Shown here: positions 48,701 to 61,100 of the stretch, piece by piece
Layout of the letters: the number at the start of each line of letters is the position of its first letter
Numbering within the stretch: the stretch's first letter is position 1
Origin: Kryptolebias marmoratus
Taxonomy: Eukaryota; Chordata; Actinopteri; Cyprinodontiformes; Rivulidae
DNA: 64,000 bases
Direction of reading: 5' to 3'
Assembly (NCBI RefSeq): GCF_001649575.2
Contig: NC_051445.1
Location: forward strand, 5,757,289-5,821,288
Notes under the pieces: model-generated
The model's input: the letters and a program-made list of their open reading frames with translations, nothing else
Told to the model about the DNA's origin: nothing
Database searches by the model: none
Made by a program: the position numbers and the translations under genes

Positions 48701-50198
48701 CATACATTAAATTAAAAATGGGCAAAACAGCCTAATTTCTCCTATAAGGACATGCACAGAATTTTGGAAACTCTGTAAGGTTTAAATCCCATTCAATTAA
48801 TAATAATAAAAAGACTAACTCTAATGATGTGATTAAGATCAAGATTCAATTTAAACAAAGAATGTTTTTCTATGATGATTATTTTGCTGATCAGTTGGAT
48901 CACCTGTACAGTGATAATACTAACAAACGGACCAGACTGACTGTACGGATCCTGCTGAGAGCAGCTGAGACTGGAGTGTTCCTGCAGCTGCATGATGACG
49001 CTTTCTGATGAGGTGAATCTCCACACGACGGAAAGGAAAAGGAAATATTCAAACTGAAGTAAGAGACTTCAGTTAGTTATGTTAATTGTTTTCAAAAAGT
49101 TCTAAATATTAAACCAAATGATTTGGATTGAAAGAGAACTTTGTTAAAACATCTTAAATTGGTCAAAATTAACATCCTGAATTTCCACTGAAAGATGTGA
49201 AAAGATGCCACCTGTCACAAAAAATGTCCCAATTTCCACTTTTTTTTAATTTACAGATTGCCATGAAACTTTCAGTGAATGTTCTTAATTCAGTAGCTTT
49301 TTCAGTGGTTAGAATAATAATATTCAGCATTTATTTTATTAAATAACTATTTTAAAAATAACTTTATTCACCTCAAAAACTGAGTTTGTTAACACAGAAA
49401 ATTGTAATATTATACTGTCATCAACAGTTCCACATTTTATTTTAAGAAATGTATGTGCTGACAAATCAAATTGTTTGATTTTTTTGAATATAGGTATAAA
49501 CTAAGAGTCTTTTGTTCCTTCAGGAAAATCAAGCAGCTTTTGTTGGAGCAAAGGTTCAACATGATGCCACGGCTATCTCTCAATAGAAAACTACATAAAC
49601 AAATAGAATTTTGTCTTCTTTTCCTATTTATGATCAATGCAGATCATTATTCTAACTGACTAGCAAAAAACAAACAAATAAAAAAACACTTTTTGTGGGG
49701 GTGTAGCTTTGCCGGGTAGTAAAATCACAAATTCAATGGCTGGAAGTGAACCTGCAGCTGAATCAGCACTGATAGTAACATACCTACTTCAACATACAGA
49801 GCAGAGCAAATTAAAATGTAAAAATCTCGTAAACTTATAAAACTGGGGGCATGCCAACTGTTCAGCCAGGTATGTTACACAACCTAAAAAACATAAGCCT
49901 GACAGCAGTTCGCATAAGAAGCAGCAGAAAACAGACTGAGAAAATTAAATATATTTTATATAATAACATATTTTATATTGCTGCGTCTTTAACAAATGCA
50001 TATTGCAAAGACAACCAATGACCCTAGCTGCAGCTTACCTGTCAAATGAACAGGCTAATGTTAGCAAGAGCACAGACAGTGAAGGGGTTCAGAACAAAAC
50101 AAAAGAAAAGCAAAAATATAAATGAAACAGAAGAAGATTGTTACCTTGACTGCATAGTCAATGACACGTTTAACTCCAACAAGAACACGGCCAGACAT
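45787..50198 (-). CDS. etfb: Electron transfer flavoprotein beta subunit
   Basis: Mitochondrial matrix subunit that, with ETFA, moves electrons from acyl-CoA and other dehydrogenases to ETF-QO; the beta chain binds AMP. 254 aa, against 255 in human. Exons in order: 50145-50198, 48002-48160, 47196-47354, 47038-47100, 46167-46325, 45787-45957; all are multiples of three. The start is the ATG at 50198 ([18 protein letters not shown]). Family strings include [40 protein letters not shown] and the recognition loop [18 protein letters not shown], which inserts into partner dehydrogenases and carries the lysines methylated by ETFBKMT. The intron between exons 5 and 6 cuts this loop between Met and Lys. 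Identification is secure. Confidence 0.98.
46536..46615. mobile_element. 80-bp TTAA-flanked MITE-like repeat (piggyBac-like)
   Basis: Starts TTAACCCTC and ends GGAAGGTTAA, so the ends are inverted and TTAA-flanked, the target of piggyBac elements. A related copy lies at 18388. It sits in etfb intron 4. The family assignment is a guess from the ends alone. Confidence 0.45.
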
Positions 50199-50400
50199 TG
50201 TAACTAAAACGATTAATAATCACAGACTGCTGGCGCTACACAGTCACCGCAAGAACCTTCACCCAAAAAAGAGATCGGAATTATTTTAGAGTGACTCCAA
50301 GGGAGGGGCTTAAGAGACCACCTACCAATTCAGCCAATGGGAAGCCTTGATGAGGATTTCTCTGACAATTGATTGGCTAAGACTCGTTGTACACAGTTGT
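50199..50400 (-). promoter_or_regulatory. etfb promoter region with CCAAT boxes
   Basis: Within 200 bp upstream of the etfb start codon are a CCAAT box at 50334-50338 (AGCCAATGG), an inverted one at 50372-50376 (GATTGGCTAA) and a GC-box-like GGGAGGGGC at about 50301. No TATA box is seen. This fits a housekeeping promoter. Confidence 0.5.
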
Positions 50401-51880
50401 TAAACTCACCAAAAAGTGTTACGGTTTTAATGACTGAATGGCAATTCAGTGGTTATTAATTTGTTTTTTCAGATGGAAGGAGTCTCAAATTGCTCACGAC
50501 GTAAAACAGTATACTGAGTTATTCACTTTTCAAAAAGCTTCAAACGTGTTTCTCTATTTCAGTGAAACAGAACATTTGGCAATATGGTGCTCCTTTTACT
50601 TGTCACGAAGAAAACCCAAACGAAGAAAGGTTCCGCTTTTAGTGGAGCAAAGTTCATGGCTGACAGTAAAATGCCATGTTCAATTACACATAAACCTTAT
50701 TCCTCCACAAATGATGACTGTTTTGGTATTTATTTGTTTTCTAATATAAGAAATATAACTAACTAAACTATTTTTGAGGTATTTAAAACTTAAATTAATC
50801 AGTAATACTTAAAACAATAACATCAGACCCCATTGTGTAAGCCTTAATTTGGTAGGACATTACCACATAAAACTAGTTTCATGTTTGTCATAATATGAGG
50901 TTTTTAAATTGTGCTAAATTGAGCTTAAATACAGTACTATACAATGATTTTAACCCCCACCTAAATTCTTTATATTTTGCTTCCAAGAAACCTGACCTTT
51001 TTGCAATAATTTAAAGTGGTTTTAATGAACAGCTCTCCTGGCTATGAGGAGGTCTTTAAAAGTTTTTGTTTGATCCTTTTGCCACTTTATACTACTTTCT
51101 TATGTCTGTCTGCAAATTAGGTGTGTTTGAAACTGGGGAAAGTGGAGAAATGTAAGCTAAAGGAAGTGTCAGACCTAAACATATTTTTGTAGCAGATGAG
51201 CAATATTTGTAAGTCATTAAGAAACAATACAAATCTTGCAAAGACCTGATATAGGATCTGAGATATGCATCACATTTTTCAGCTTATACCTTTTACAGGA
51301 ACCTTGATCGTGCTAAAATACATTTTTTTGTCTGTTAAACTGTCATCTTTGGTATTTTCTTATGAATTCAACTGAATAAGTGGCAGGCCTACAGATCCCA
51401 TTTTAAATTGTTTTCCTATGTATGCACACTTTTTTATTGTTTTATTCTTTGTTTTATGGTTGAAGTGTTCCAAATGATTTTACATGTACAGTACTTTGTT
51501 GCAGCTGTGGTTGTTTTACTGATTTTTTAAAAGTAAAGCAGTAGTAGTAGTAGTAGTAATAGTACACAGAACTGGTTTAGCTCTTGAATTTAGGAGCCGT
51601 TTTTGTGCTTGAATGAAACTGAATGAAAAGGAAAACAAATTACACCTTCAGAACGTTTGGCTAAAAGTCTTACTTCTTTGGAGCAAAATATAAAGAAATG
51701 AAAGGTGACTCGAGACTTTTGCAAAGTACTTAACATATTGGAATTATGAAGAAAAATGATGTACAATAAATATTCTAAGCTTTATTATGAAAACTACTGG
51801 TCTGTAGGCAGCCTTAAGGGCAACACTTCCTCCGTATTTTGTTATTATTTATTTATTTAAGTCGTATATGAGCATTTCTC
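50401..51880. other. Intergenic between divergent etfb and usf2
   Basis: AT-rich spacer with a short (AGT)n microsatellite at about 51540-51562. No exon or RNA gene recognised. Confidence 0.35.
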
Positions 51881-52165
51881 CAACATGCGGGTGTTTTCGT
51901 GCCAGCGTCGCCGCACCGTGCTCGTTAAAGCGATAAAGTCTCCGCTCCGCACGCGCGCGGACTCCAGAGAGCAGCAGATCCGCCCGCGCGGAGTCACCTC
52001 TGATCGTCTCAGCCTCACAGCAGCGGCCTCCATTTTAACTTCGACACCGAGTCGCGCCTCACGTGTCCTGGGCTGTCTCTCTCACATGACCCGAGTGTTT
52101 GTTCCCGTGATCAGCACTCCCATCTCCGTCTGTGACACCGAATATCACTTTTTATTTTCACCCTG
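51881..52165 (+). promoter_or_regulatory. usf2 promoter/5' UTR: CpG-rich, with an E-box and an upstream open frame
   Basis: GC- and CpG-rich stretch (for example CGCACGCGCGCGG) directly before the usf2 start, typical of a CpG-island promoter. It has a canonical E-box CACGTG at 52060-52065, the site USF proteins bind, and a CACATG at 52083-52088. An open frame from ATG 51885 (also from ATG 52086) ends in TGA at 52164-52166, overlapping the usf2 ATG by one base. Confidence 0.55.
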
Positions 52166-55100
52166 ATGGATATGCTCGAACAGAGTCTGGACACCGCAAG
52201 GTAACCGGGACTCGGTCAAAATGGCTAACTGAGACTCGCGAGCTGCAGCGGGCTGTTTACGCATAGCTAGTTTACGACGCTAAAGCAAGGCCTGACCCGA
52301 AAAACTGCTGTCAAAACGACTTTAATAAGACGAATGAACTGCAGTTAGCAGGCGGGAGTGAAAGACTTTTTAAGCAGCATATGTGACGAGCCTCATGCAC
52401 GGAAACACATTCTTTTGTAGAAAACTTGATCATAAATGGGTAATAACAGTTTAGCGGCTAAGTTAGCATAAGCTAGCTTTTAAAACAGAATAATGTTGTG
52501 AGCAACTGAATTAAACCCGGGGACAGCAAGATTGCTTTTCGGTCAATTTACTTTGTTGGTTGGCGGACTTCTTGCATTAAGTTTGACAAAAAAGAGGGTC
52601 AGGAATTGCATTTTTTTGATAAACAATGTATTATTTTTGCATTTTGTTTGCAGTCAAGAAAAGCAAGAAGAAGAGGTTGTCCAGGCATCTGAAGGTAAGG
52701 TTTATTTTATTTCTTTTAAATCACAGGCTAGAAGGGTAGTTGTATTAAATCTTAAAGCTGTAAAATGCTTTATCTGATGAATTAGATTTATAGCACATAC
52801 TGCATGCAAAGGAGCTACTGTGCAAAAGTCTTTAGTCATCCCTCATTTCTTTATGTTTTGCATCCAGAGACCCAGACTTTCATGCTAATTTTAGTGGTTT
52901 TGATGCATACTATTCAAAGTTTTTGGCTTCTTATTCCACTTATCTTCAGTCCAGTACAGAACTATTTCCAGGAGAATATTGTTTTGCTCTTAACTCTGAC
53001 CTGTGGATCTTTTAGGCATAAAGTCTCTCCTATTGTCAAACAATGAGTTAGTGTTGTTTCTACAAGTAACAGACAACTTAGCAAAAAAACAGTTTTAAAT
53101 TGAATCCTTACACAATTTAATAATAGCAGCCTGTCACAAAAACACAATTTCTTCCCTTTTCTTTAGTTAAAGCTATAAAAAGTACCAAAATAACACAATT
53201 TGACACATAAAATAGTACTTTAGCCTGAACAAAATCCCTCTTAAGGGTGGCTGAAAATTTGACATCAGCTGAACAATGAAGCGTCTCTTGGGTCTTGTGT
53301 CAAGTCCTTGTCAGATTTTTTTGTTCCTTTTTCTTAAAGATGTGACTTTCAGAAACTCTTCATCTGCTGTGGATTGTATTTTTCTTTTTAAAGCTGACAC
53401 TTTGTTTATCCACTTGTTGACTTTACACTACATGGTGCACTGACAACTCTTTGCTTCTTTCTGTCTTTTTTTTTTTTTCCTCGAAGACGGAACAGGAGAA
53501 GAGCAGACGGCTGTAACAATAGCTAGTGTTCAGCAGGCTGCAGCATTTGGTGACCATAACATACAATATCAGTTCCGCACGGAGGGCGGCCAGGTACGTA
53601 ACCATTGGATCAACGAGTCAAACAGTCAGTGACTTTTGCTTTTTAAATTCATTTTTCAGAAAGTCTTTAAAGGTGAAATGAAAAGCATTTTTAAGCTAAT
53701 GTAAATCAAAAGAAAGTCATAAGAGGTGCTTGTTTTCAGAGTCTCTCATTTTAAAAAATGTACACTAATTCAAAATGAATAATCAAAGATCGAAAAAATT
53801 ACTAGGATTTCTTCTGCATTTTCTGTGATCAGGGTGGCAAAGCATGTGCTGAGCACAGGAATATTTTATTGCATGATGTCATACATCCCTGAAAATTAAG
53901 GATAAGATTGTTTTTTTTTCTGGAAAGGAGAATAGACTACAGATTAATTTTATACAGCAGGCTGGATAAACGTCCAAATGGTGGTGGAGTTATAGTTGGT
54001 AACAGACACAGCTCTCCTAGCAAAGTGATATAGGTAGTTGAAAGGATGTGACCAACTGCAAAGGGCACTATTTAAGTTAAAAACAACAAACGATAAAACA
54101 AAAGCATTTATTTATTTAGCTGTTTCATTTAGACATGTAGACTTGGATCCTTTTGAATTGGTTGACAGGGTGGCTCTGTAGGTGCAGAAGTTTTGTATTT
54201 ACGCCTCCGCTGATTGGCAGAAGTGTGTGTGTGTGGGGTGTAGGAGCTGAACAATCAGATGATTGAGAAAACAGAAACATCTATTGTTTATCAACAAAAC
54301 TTTGCTGATGAAGCTTTGACCACAATTTTATGTGAAGCGATTGTTAACAATCAACTCAGTGAAACCAGTTTGTGGAGCTCCCAGTGACCCCACAGACCCA
54401 AAGCTCTTATCACCCAAACGATCTTTGTAGGTTAAAGATAAAATCTGACACTCCAAGGCCCGTTTGATCAAAAGAATCAGTCTAACTTTGTGTTTGTTGT
54501 AATTGATACTTGTCTAAATTATTACTTTTAATGCGCCTTTTTATATTCCTGAATATAACTGTTATGTTTTCGTTGATCATCTGTTTTCTGGTGGCCTGTT
54601 GTGCTGGAATCATAGTCATTATTTGTCAGTGTTTCTTTATATAAGGGCTGTTCCAAATGGCACATTTCTGATGCAAAGCAAATAACTTTTGACTATCAGA
54701 CAAAATGTAACTGGAAAAAGTTCGATGAATGCTGTTTGCAGAGATGTAGTAGTACATTATGAACCAAACCAAAAGTGCATCACGAGTTACTGTCAGTTTA
54801 CATTGGGGAAACGTTTCTTCACAAACAGCCCCTTCTTTTAAATTTTTTTTACTTGTTTTGCTGTTGTAAATCTTTTTTACTGTTGTTCCTGTCATATTCC
54901 ACAGTGAGGAGAACAGCAGATTTTGCATTCCTTGAATTTATAAATATGTTTTATATTTATCTTTCCTGTAATTGACCTGTGAATATTATCAAGTAATTTA
55001 AAACTGATCACTTTTGTAGAAAGTGGTCGGTGGCGGACAGTAAAATGGTGGGAAAAAGCACAGTGAGATCCAGATATTTATTTAGGCGACTCGCACCGAG

Positions 55101-58100
55101 GGGGGAATTAAGTCAGTGATCCATGTGGCTCATTTGGTGTAAACAGTTCGAGTGTGAGCAATCATGTGATTCCAGTCTGGTTTGGGATTGGCATGGGGAA
55201 ACTGTCACATGTCAGTCAGGAGGACAGTCACATGATCGAGGGATACAAGTACTTATTCTTGGAACAAACAAGCTCATTTTCTTTGCTGGTTTTTAAAGAT
55301 TGAATCAGGCCCATTCTGAAGGGTAGACATATTGTGTGGGATGGTGAGATCTGCACTGCTGAGGTCAGGACACTAGATTCAGATTCTAGACTTGGACAAG
55401 GTGGAGGAACAGAAATGATAAACAAATCTACAAATCAGGTGAGGTATTGATCTGCGTACAGCACACCTGCACTGTAGTAATTAAAAACAATAACAGCTGG
55501 TGGCTCTAATTAATTGCATCTGAGCTACTGTAATCTATGCCTGTGTTTCTGGCCCACAGGTGACGTACCGTGTTGTCCAGGTGACGGACCAGCACCTCGA
55601 TGGCAGAGAAGATGCAGGAGGAGCAGTGAGTGTCGTCTCAACAGCTGCTTTTGCTGGCGCTCCTCAGGCTGTGGCTCAGGTAACATTTCTTTCCCATTGA
55701 TTAGAACCCACAGGTAAAATAGAAAGGTGATCTGTATTCTTTGTGTCAATATATATATATTTATTTTTGTTTTCAATAGTTTCCGGTCTTAAAAACAGTG
55801 TGAGATGATCCTTATATACCGTCAGTCAAACATTATTAAAAGCACTTGATGGACATGACAGTTTTCTTTTGTTAATATGCACAACATTTTGGTGGCAATT
55901 TTATTCTTCTGTAATGTTGGCTTATATTTATGTTTGACAGACTGGCTGGCTGTGGCTGAAGACGGCCAACCCTACTTGAAACAAGTTTTTTTAAGATATT
56001 TTATATGAGGCAGTCACAGTCAAATATGCATATAATGAGCAGAATATAAAGCCTTTATATAAAAACCTGTAAGGTGTGCTCCTGTCTCAGTTAACCTGCT
56101 GGCCTCACTTCTATCCACAGCTGGAACACTACACAGTAAACATTGTTTGTTTTGCTAGTACAGCTAAACTAACAAACACTTATTGGCAAAAAATAATTAA
56201 ATGTTTAAAATATAAGTCATTTTAAGGATTATTTAAAAATGGGTTGTATTGGGTGAAAAAAAATCTCATTTATTTCTCACAATAAATAGAAAGTTACCTT
56301 TTGCTTTTATTAAAGGTGCTAAACGTCCATGCATTTTATGTCTACTTAATTTTGAATAGAGCTTATTATTAGATGGTAAAACAACTAAGGAGCATGTCTG
56401 CTTGACGCACAGTGATTCTGATTTAGAAGGTGTTGGAAAGTTTTTTGTTATTGTTGTTTGTTGTCTGTTTTGGTAGTATCAATATATATTGCCTAACAGT
56501 TATAGGTATATATAGAAATCTTTATTTACTTTTTTGTTTAAAAAAAAAAAAAAAGAGTTTTTCTAGCCATAACGTTTGTTTTCGTTTACAGTGTACTGAT
56601 GGCTCTACTGACCTTGCTGTTATCCCCACTAATGAGATCTCTGTCACTTCTCCTCTTCCTTTATCCCAGCTGTCAAACTGCTCTGTCTCTTTCTTGGGGG
56701 TCTGCAGGTGACATCACTATTGAGTCTGACAGAGAATGAGGTGTGCGTTTACCTGCTGTGACTGCTCCATTGCAACTTGCTCAAGCCTCTCCCCTGTTTC
56801 TCTCTTATCTGTCACAGGCTGTGATCCAAAACCCTTTCAGTAATGGAGGAAGCCCAGCAGGAGAGGCAGTGGGAGGGGAGACCCGCTTCGCTTATTTCCC
56901 CGCGACTGCGGTGAGCGACGGGACTGTGTCAGTGCAGGCCGCTGCAGACCCTACCCTCACACAGGCAGGGGGTGAGTGGGTTCTCACACTGAAGCACATC
57001 ACAGTGTTACACGGCTAATTAAGCCATTATTTTGATATAAAGGAGTTCATTAGAAATACCTTAAAGCCAGAATAACATCCAGTTCTTTCAGTAGTAATAA
57101 AAGAACCATTATCCCTACAGCTTTGGGTAATTTAAAATAAAACAGGAAGCTGTAGATTTGAATCTTCCTCATTGTGATTAAAGCATTGCTTATAATAAAG
57201 GTGAACAGAGTACTTCTCTTGCAAGTGCATCAGTGTGCTTTGAATATTTGTATGGATAGGTAATGAAATACTGCTTAAAATGTTGGCTTTAATTTAGGAA
57301 AGAAATTAATCAAATATAGTTTGTTAAATATTTCCAGCCATGATTAAAATTGATTATTATGTGTATAGAAAGTAAATGGAATAAGGAAGCCACTTATAAT
57401 CAGGTGTTTCTGCTGCTGTTATCTCTTTTTACCTTGTTGTGGACATGTTCAGTAGCATTCTTAGGTTAATGCATTGCATTGTTATCCATAACATCTAAAA
57501 TGCCAGAGGCATGCATAAGCTGGTCACCACATAAAAATAGCTTGTAATTTGCTGATAATAAAGTTTTTCTCCTGTTGTTGCAGTGTCCAGGGCTGCAGAA
57601 TTAAGCTTGATTGGTTTTGGGAATGAACAGTTAAATGAACATGATCAGTAATTATTAAAAAAGCATATGCTGCCAATAAAATGTAAAACAACGCAAACCA
57701 AGCACTCCTTAAATCATGGTTTTGTCTAGAGAATGTTCAGGGCATTTTCTCTGACCAAATAAACAGGGTTTAAAAAGTTTCATTCATATTTACTATTACT
57801 CGTCATTTTAGTTTTGTTTTTTATTGATTTTTATTCTAATATTTCTGGAAATTAATAGTATTTATCTTTTGGAAACAGGCCTTTTATAGAAATATTGTTA
57901 AACAAACTCACATTTCTGCCGTACACCAGAAAGGACTTAAAGGAAAAATCCCAGATGACACAAACTGCTTGGTTTCAGTAACTTGTCTTGAGTTTTGAGG
58001 TTTCTTTGGTTCATTTTAACCAAAATCAACTGATGATGTAGCTTGTCAGGCTAATGCAACCCATCCACACACACGGCTTTGTTTTTGCCTCAGCACCGTC

Positions 58101-61100
58101 TCTCCTTGCATCACATGACACACACCCAAAGGAGTTGGGCTACCTCGAGGCCATATCAGTTGCTGCACTTCAGCTGTAATACTCTGGAGGTGCAGCTTTA
58201 GGCAGGACTGTTCTAAAGTTTTAAGAAAGTGTAGAGGAAGAGGTAAAACACTCAGTTTTCGTTGAATATTGAAAGCTGTGGACTGAATTTGGCTAACGAT
58301 GTTGCCTTGCTAAGTGGAAGCATCCAGTCAAATGTAACCTCAGTTTATCCAAGAAATGCTTTTTAAAAAATTGTTTTCACTTCTTATTCAATCTTTAATC
58401 TTGACTCTCACAGGTCAGTTTTATGTGATGATGACACCCCCTGATGTTATTCAAACGGGAACACAACGAACCATCGCCCCACGCACACAGCCCTACCCTG
58501 CGTAAGTATCACCTCTCCCTGTTGCTCTTTAAGAGAACATTAACAATGAAGCCTCAGACACTTCTTCTTTAATGTTTGTTTGTTGTTTTTGCCAAACCCT
58601 AGTTTATATGTATATGCACATTCAAATGCAAAGGTTCAAAAGTTTAAGGAGTAGGTGGCTATTTAGAAAACATTGATGCTGACCATCCATTGCCTCGCGC
58701 CAAAAGCAATTGACCAAAGGCTCTGGGGCTCCTCCAGAAAAATCTGAAATTTATAACATTGGAAATATATTTTCCTGGCACTTGGAGCAAGGCTGGGAGG
58801 CTGTTTGAAGAGTCCAAAATCAGCAGTTTTTGAGGACAAATTGTGAGAATTTTTGGCCTTTCGGAAGGACTGGGAGAGTTTTCAGAAAATCAGAGCGAAT
58901 ATTCATTTAGCCAAGACAAAGAACCATCTCCCAGGGCAGTAAACCTGAAGTAAGTAATCTTGTAAAATACATTTGAATAAAAACATATCAACTGGAGATT
59001 TGAATTAAATTGTCATGGCCTTCTTTTTGGTTGGTAGAATCCACTCAACTGATACCAGATGTGGAAAGAACTATTAAATAAACCACAGAACAAAACACTA
59101 TGAAAATTAACCTTTATTTAACACGTAACTCAACAAAACTCATCTGTTTTACAATTAGTTTTCTTAGTATGATAATACTTTATATCAGCACAGGATTAGA
59201 CCAAGTCCAAAGTCTGTTTGCTGTTACCATGATGACTCTCTAAAATCATAAAAAAATTTTATCTGCATTTTTGCTCGTAAATATTTTATTGCAAATAGTG
59301 TTAGAGTTTCTTTGCTTTCATTGGTGAGAAGTACAAAATATCCCATAGTAGTACAACTACCAGGCATCGACAGGGCCAGGTTTCCTCTTTTTGTCTGTTG
59401 TATTAAATCACCATTTATTTTGAATAAAATTACATTTTGAATAGTTGTGTAGATCAGGGATAACACAGGTAACCTCTAGGTAAATGTTTACAAAATATTT
59501 TTGGTCCATCGATGAAAAGAAGCTGCTGAATGAAGCGATTTTCACTGACTACTTTTAATCCCCCTGATTTGATTAAAAACTAAATTGTTCAGACCTGTTA
59601 AGTTTATTAGATTCATGTCAGTCTGGAGTGATTTTTATAGTCAGGGTTTTTCTGTTAGTTGCAACACATCCAGTTTATCAGCATAGCTCTGTTTCAGTGA
59701 TACAAAACAATGCAGCTGCAGAGACTTGATTAAGAATCTTTTTGTAATCAATGAACCCCATCCATCAGTTTGAACTCCGCATCATTAAATGGCCCAGTCA
59801 CATTGAGTAAACAAAGCAGGCTAAATTCAGAGAAATCCAGATGCTAATGCAGGAAGAGGCTGCGGAGGTAGGAAGAGTGAACATTTCTGAGCGTCAGCCG
59901 CGGATGTAAAGGACAGCAGTGGTGTACGTGATTAGAAATACCAGGTAGTTGTTGGAGATGCATCATTGTCTCACATGAGTGAATGTGGTTTAAACTCATG
60001 AATGTAAAACAACTTCCACATCTGTTCAAGTACACGGAAGCTCAAGTTCGGTTCTTTTGCTGCTGCTGTTCTTTGTCCAGACAGTTTCTCTCACCAGGAG
60101 TTTTGCTTTCTTTCTTTTTTCCACCCTCTTAGGTTTTTTTTATTTTTTTGACACATGCTGGTCAGCAAGGTTTTCCGCCTCTATTTTCATGATCTCATGT
60201 TGTCTAAAAGCAACAGACTTCATTATAATCATACATCAAGCACCTCTGACTCTTAAACTGTTCAGCAGGACCACTTGTACAAAGAGTTTTAGTTCAAAGA
60301 CATCAGGTCTTTTCTGGGTTACTTTGGGTACTTATTTTTATTTATTTCTCTTTTAGTAAAAGCTTTAGTCATTAGCTTGCCTAGTCACAAACTAAGCACA
60401 TGACTGATTATTATAAAATTCAGTTGAATCTTAATCTAGTTTCCTTCAGGTTTATGCTTGAACAAATGAATCTTTTAGCTCTTCCTCCTAAAGAAGACTA
60501 CCTGAAAGAGTTTGAGTTAAAGTCACAACATGTTCTTGCCGTTGAAGTCAGCAAGTTAATGTATGTGCAGCTGTGAAAGTCATTAAAAAGTACAAACACG
60601 AGACACAACGTACAGGTAACTTTCTTTTGTCTGTTTAGATGTTTATGAGAAATGAATTGATTGTTTCTTTTGCTTCTAGGTTTAAAGAAAAATGGCAGAT
60701 TTCTTAAAGATTAAAGCTCTTTTGCTGAGGGCAACTTGAAAAGTTGAGCTGCCTGAAAATTCTAACATCTTTGCAATATTTGATGTTGCTTTATATTGAT
60801 GCAGCATCAGGAGACTGTTTTCCTGTTGAGATTAAAGAAACTGTGTTGAAATTTATGTAAATGCAGTGAAATGTTTTCTTGTCATTCCTCAAAATGTCTG
60901 CAGTATGTCTGTTTTTTTGTTCCCTCACAATTATTATGAGCTTCAAGATGCATTAAGTGCTAAATAACAGTGACAGTATCATTGACGTGTGAACAAAGTG
61001 AATGAAAACTTCCCACCCTATCTGCCATTTGCAGTGATGAAAACGAGCTGCTGCAACGTGAAGGTTTAAACTGGTGAGGACAGTTTTCACATTTCTTTTG

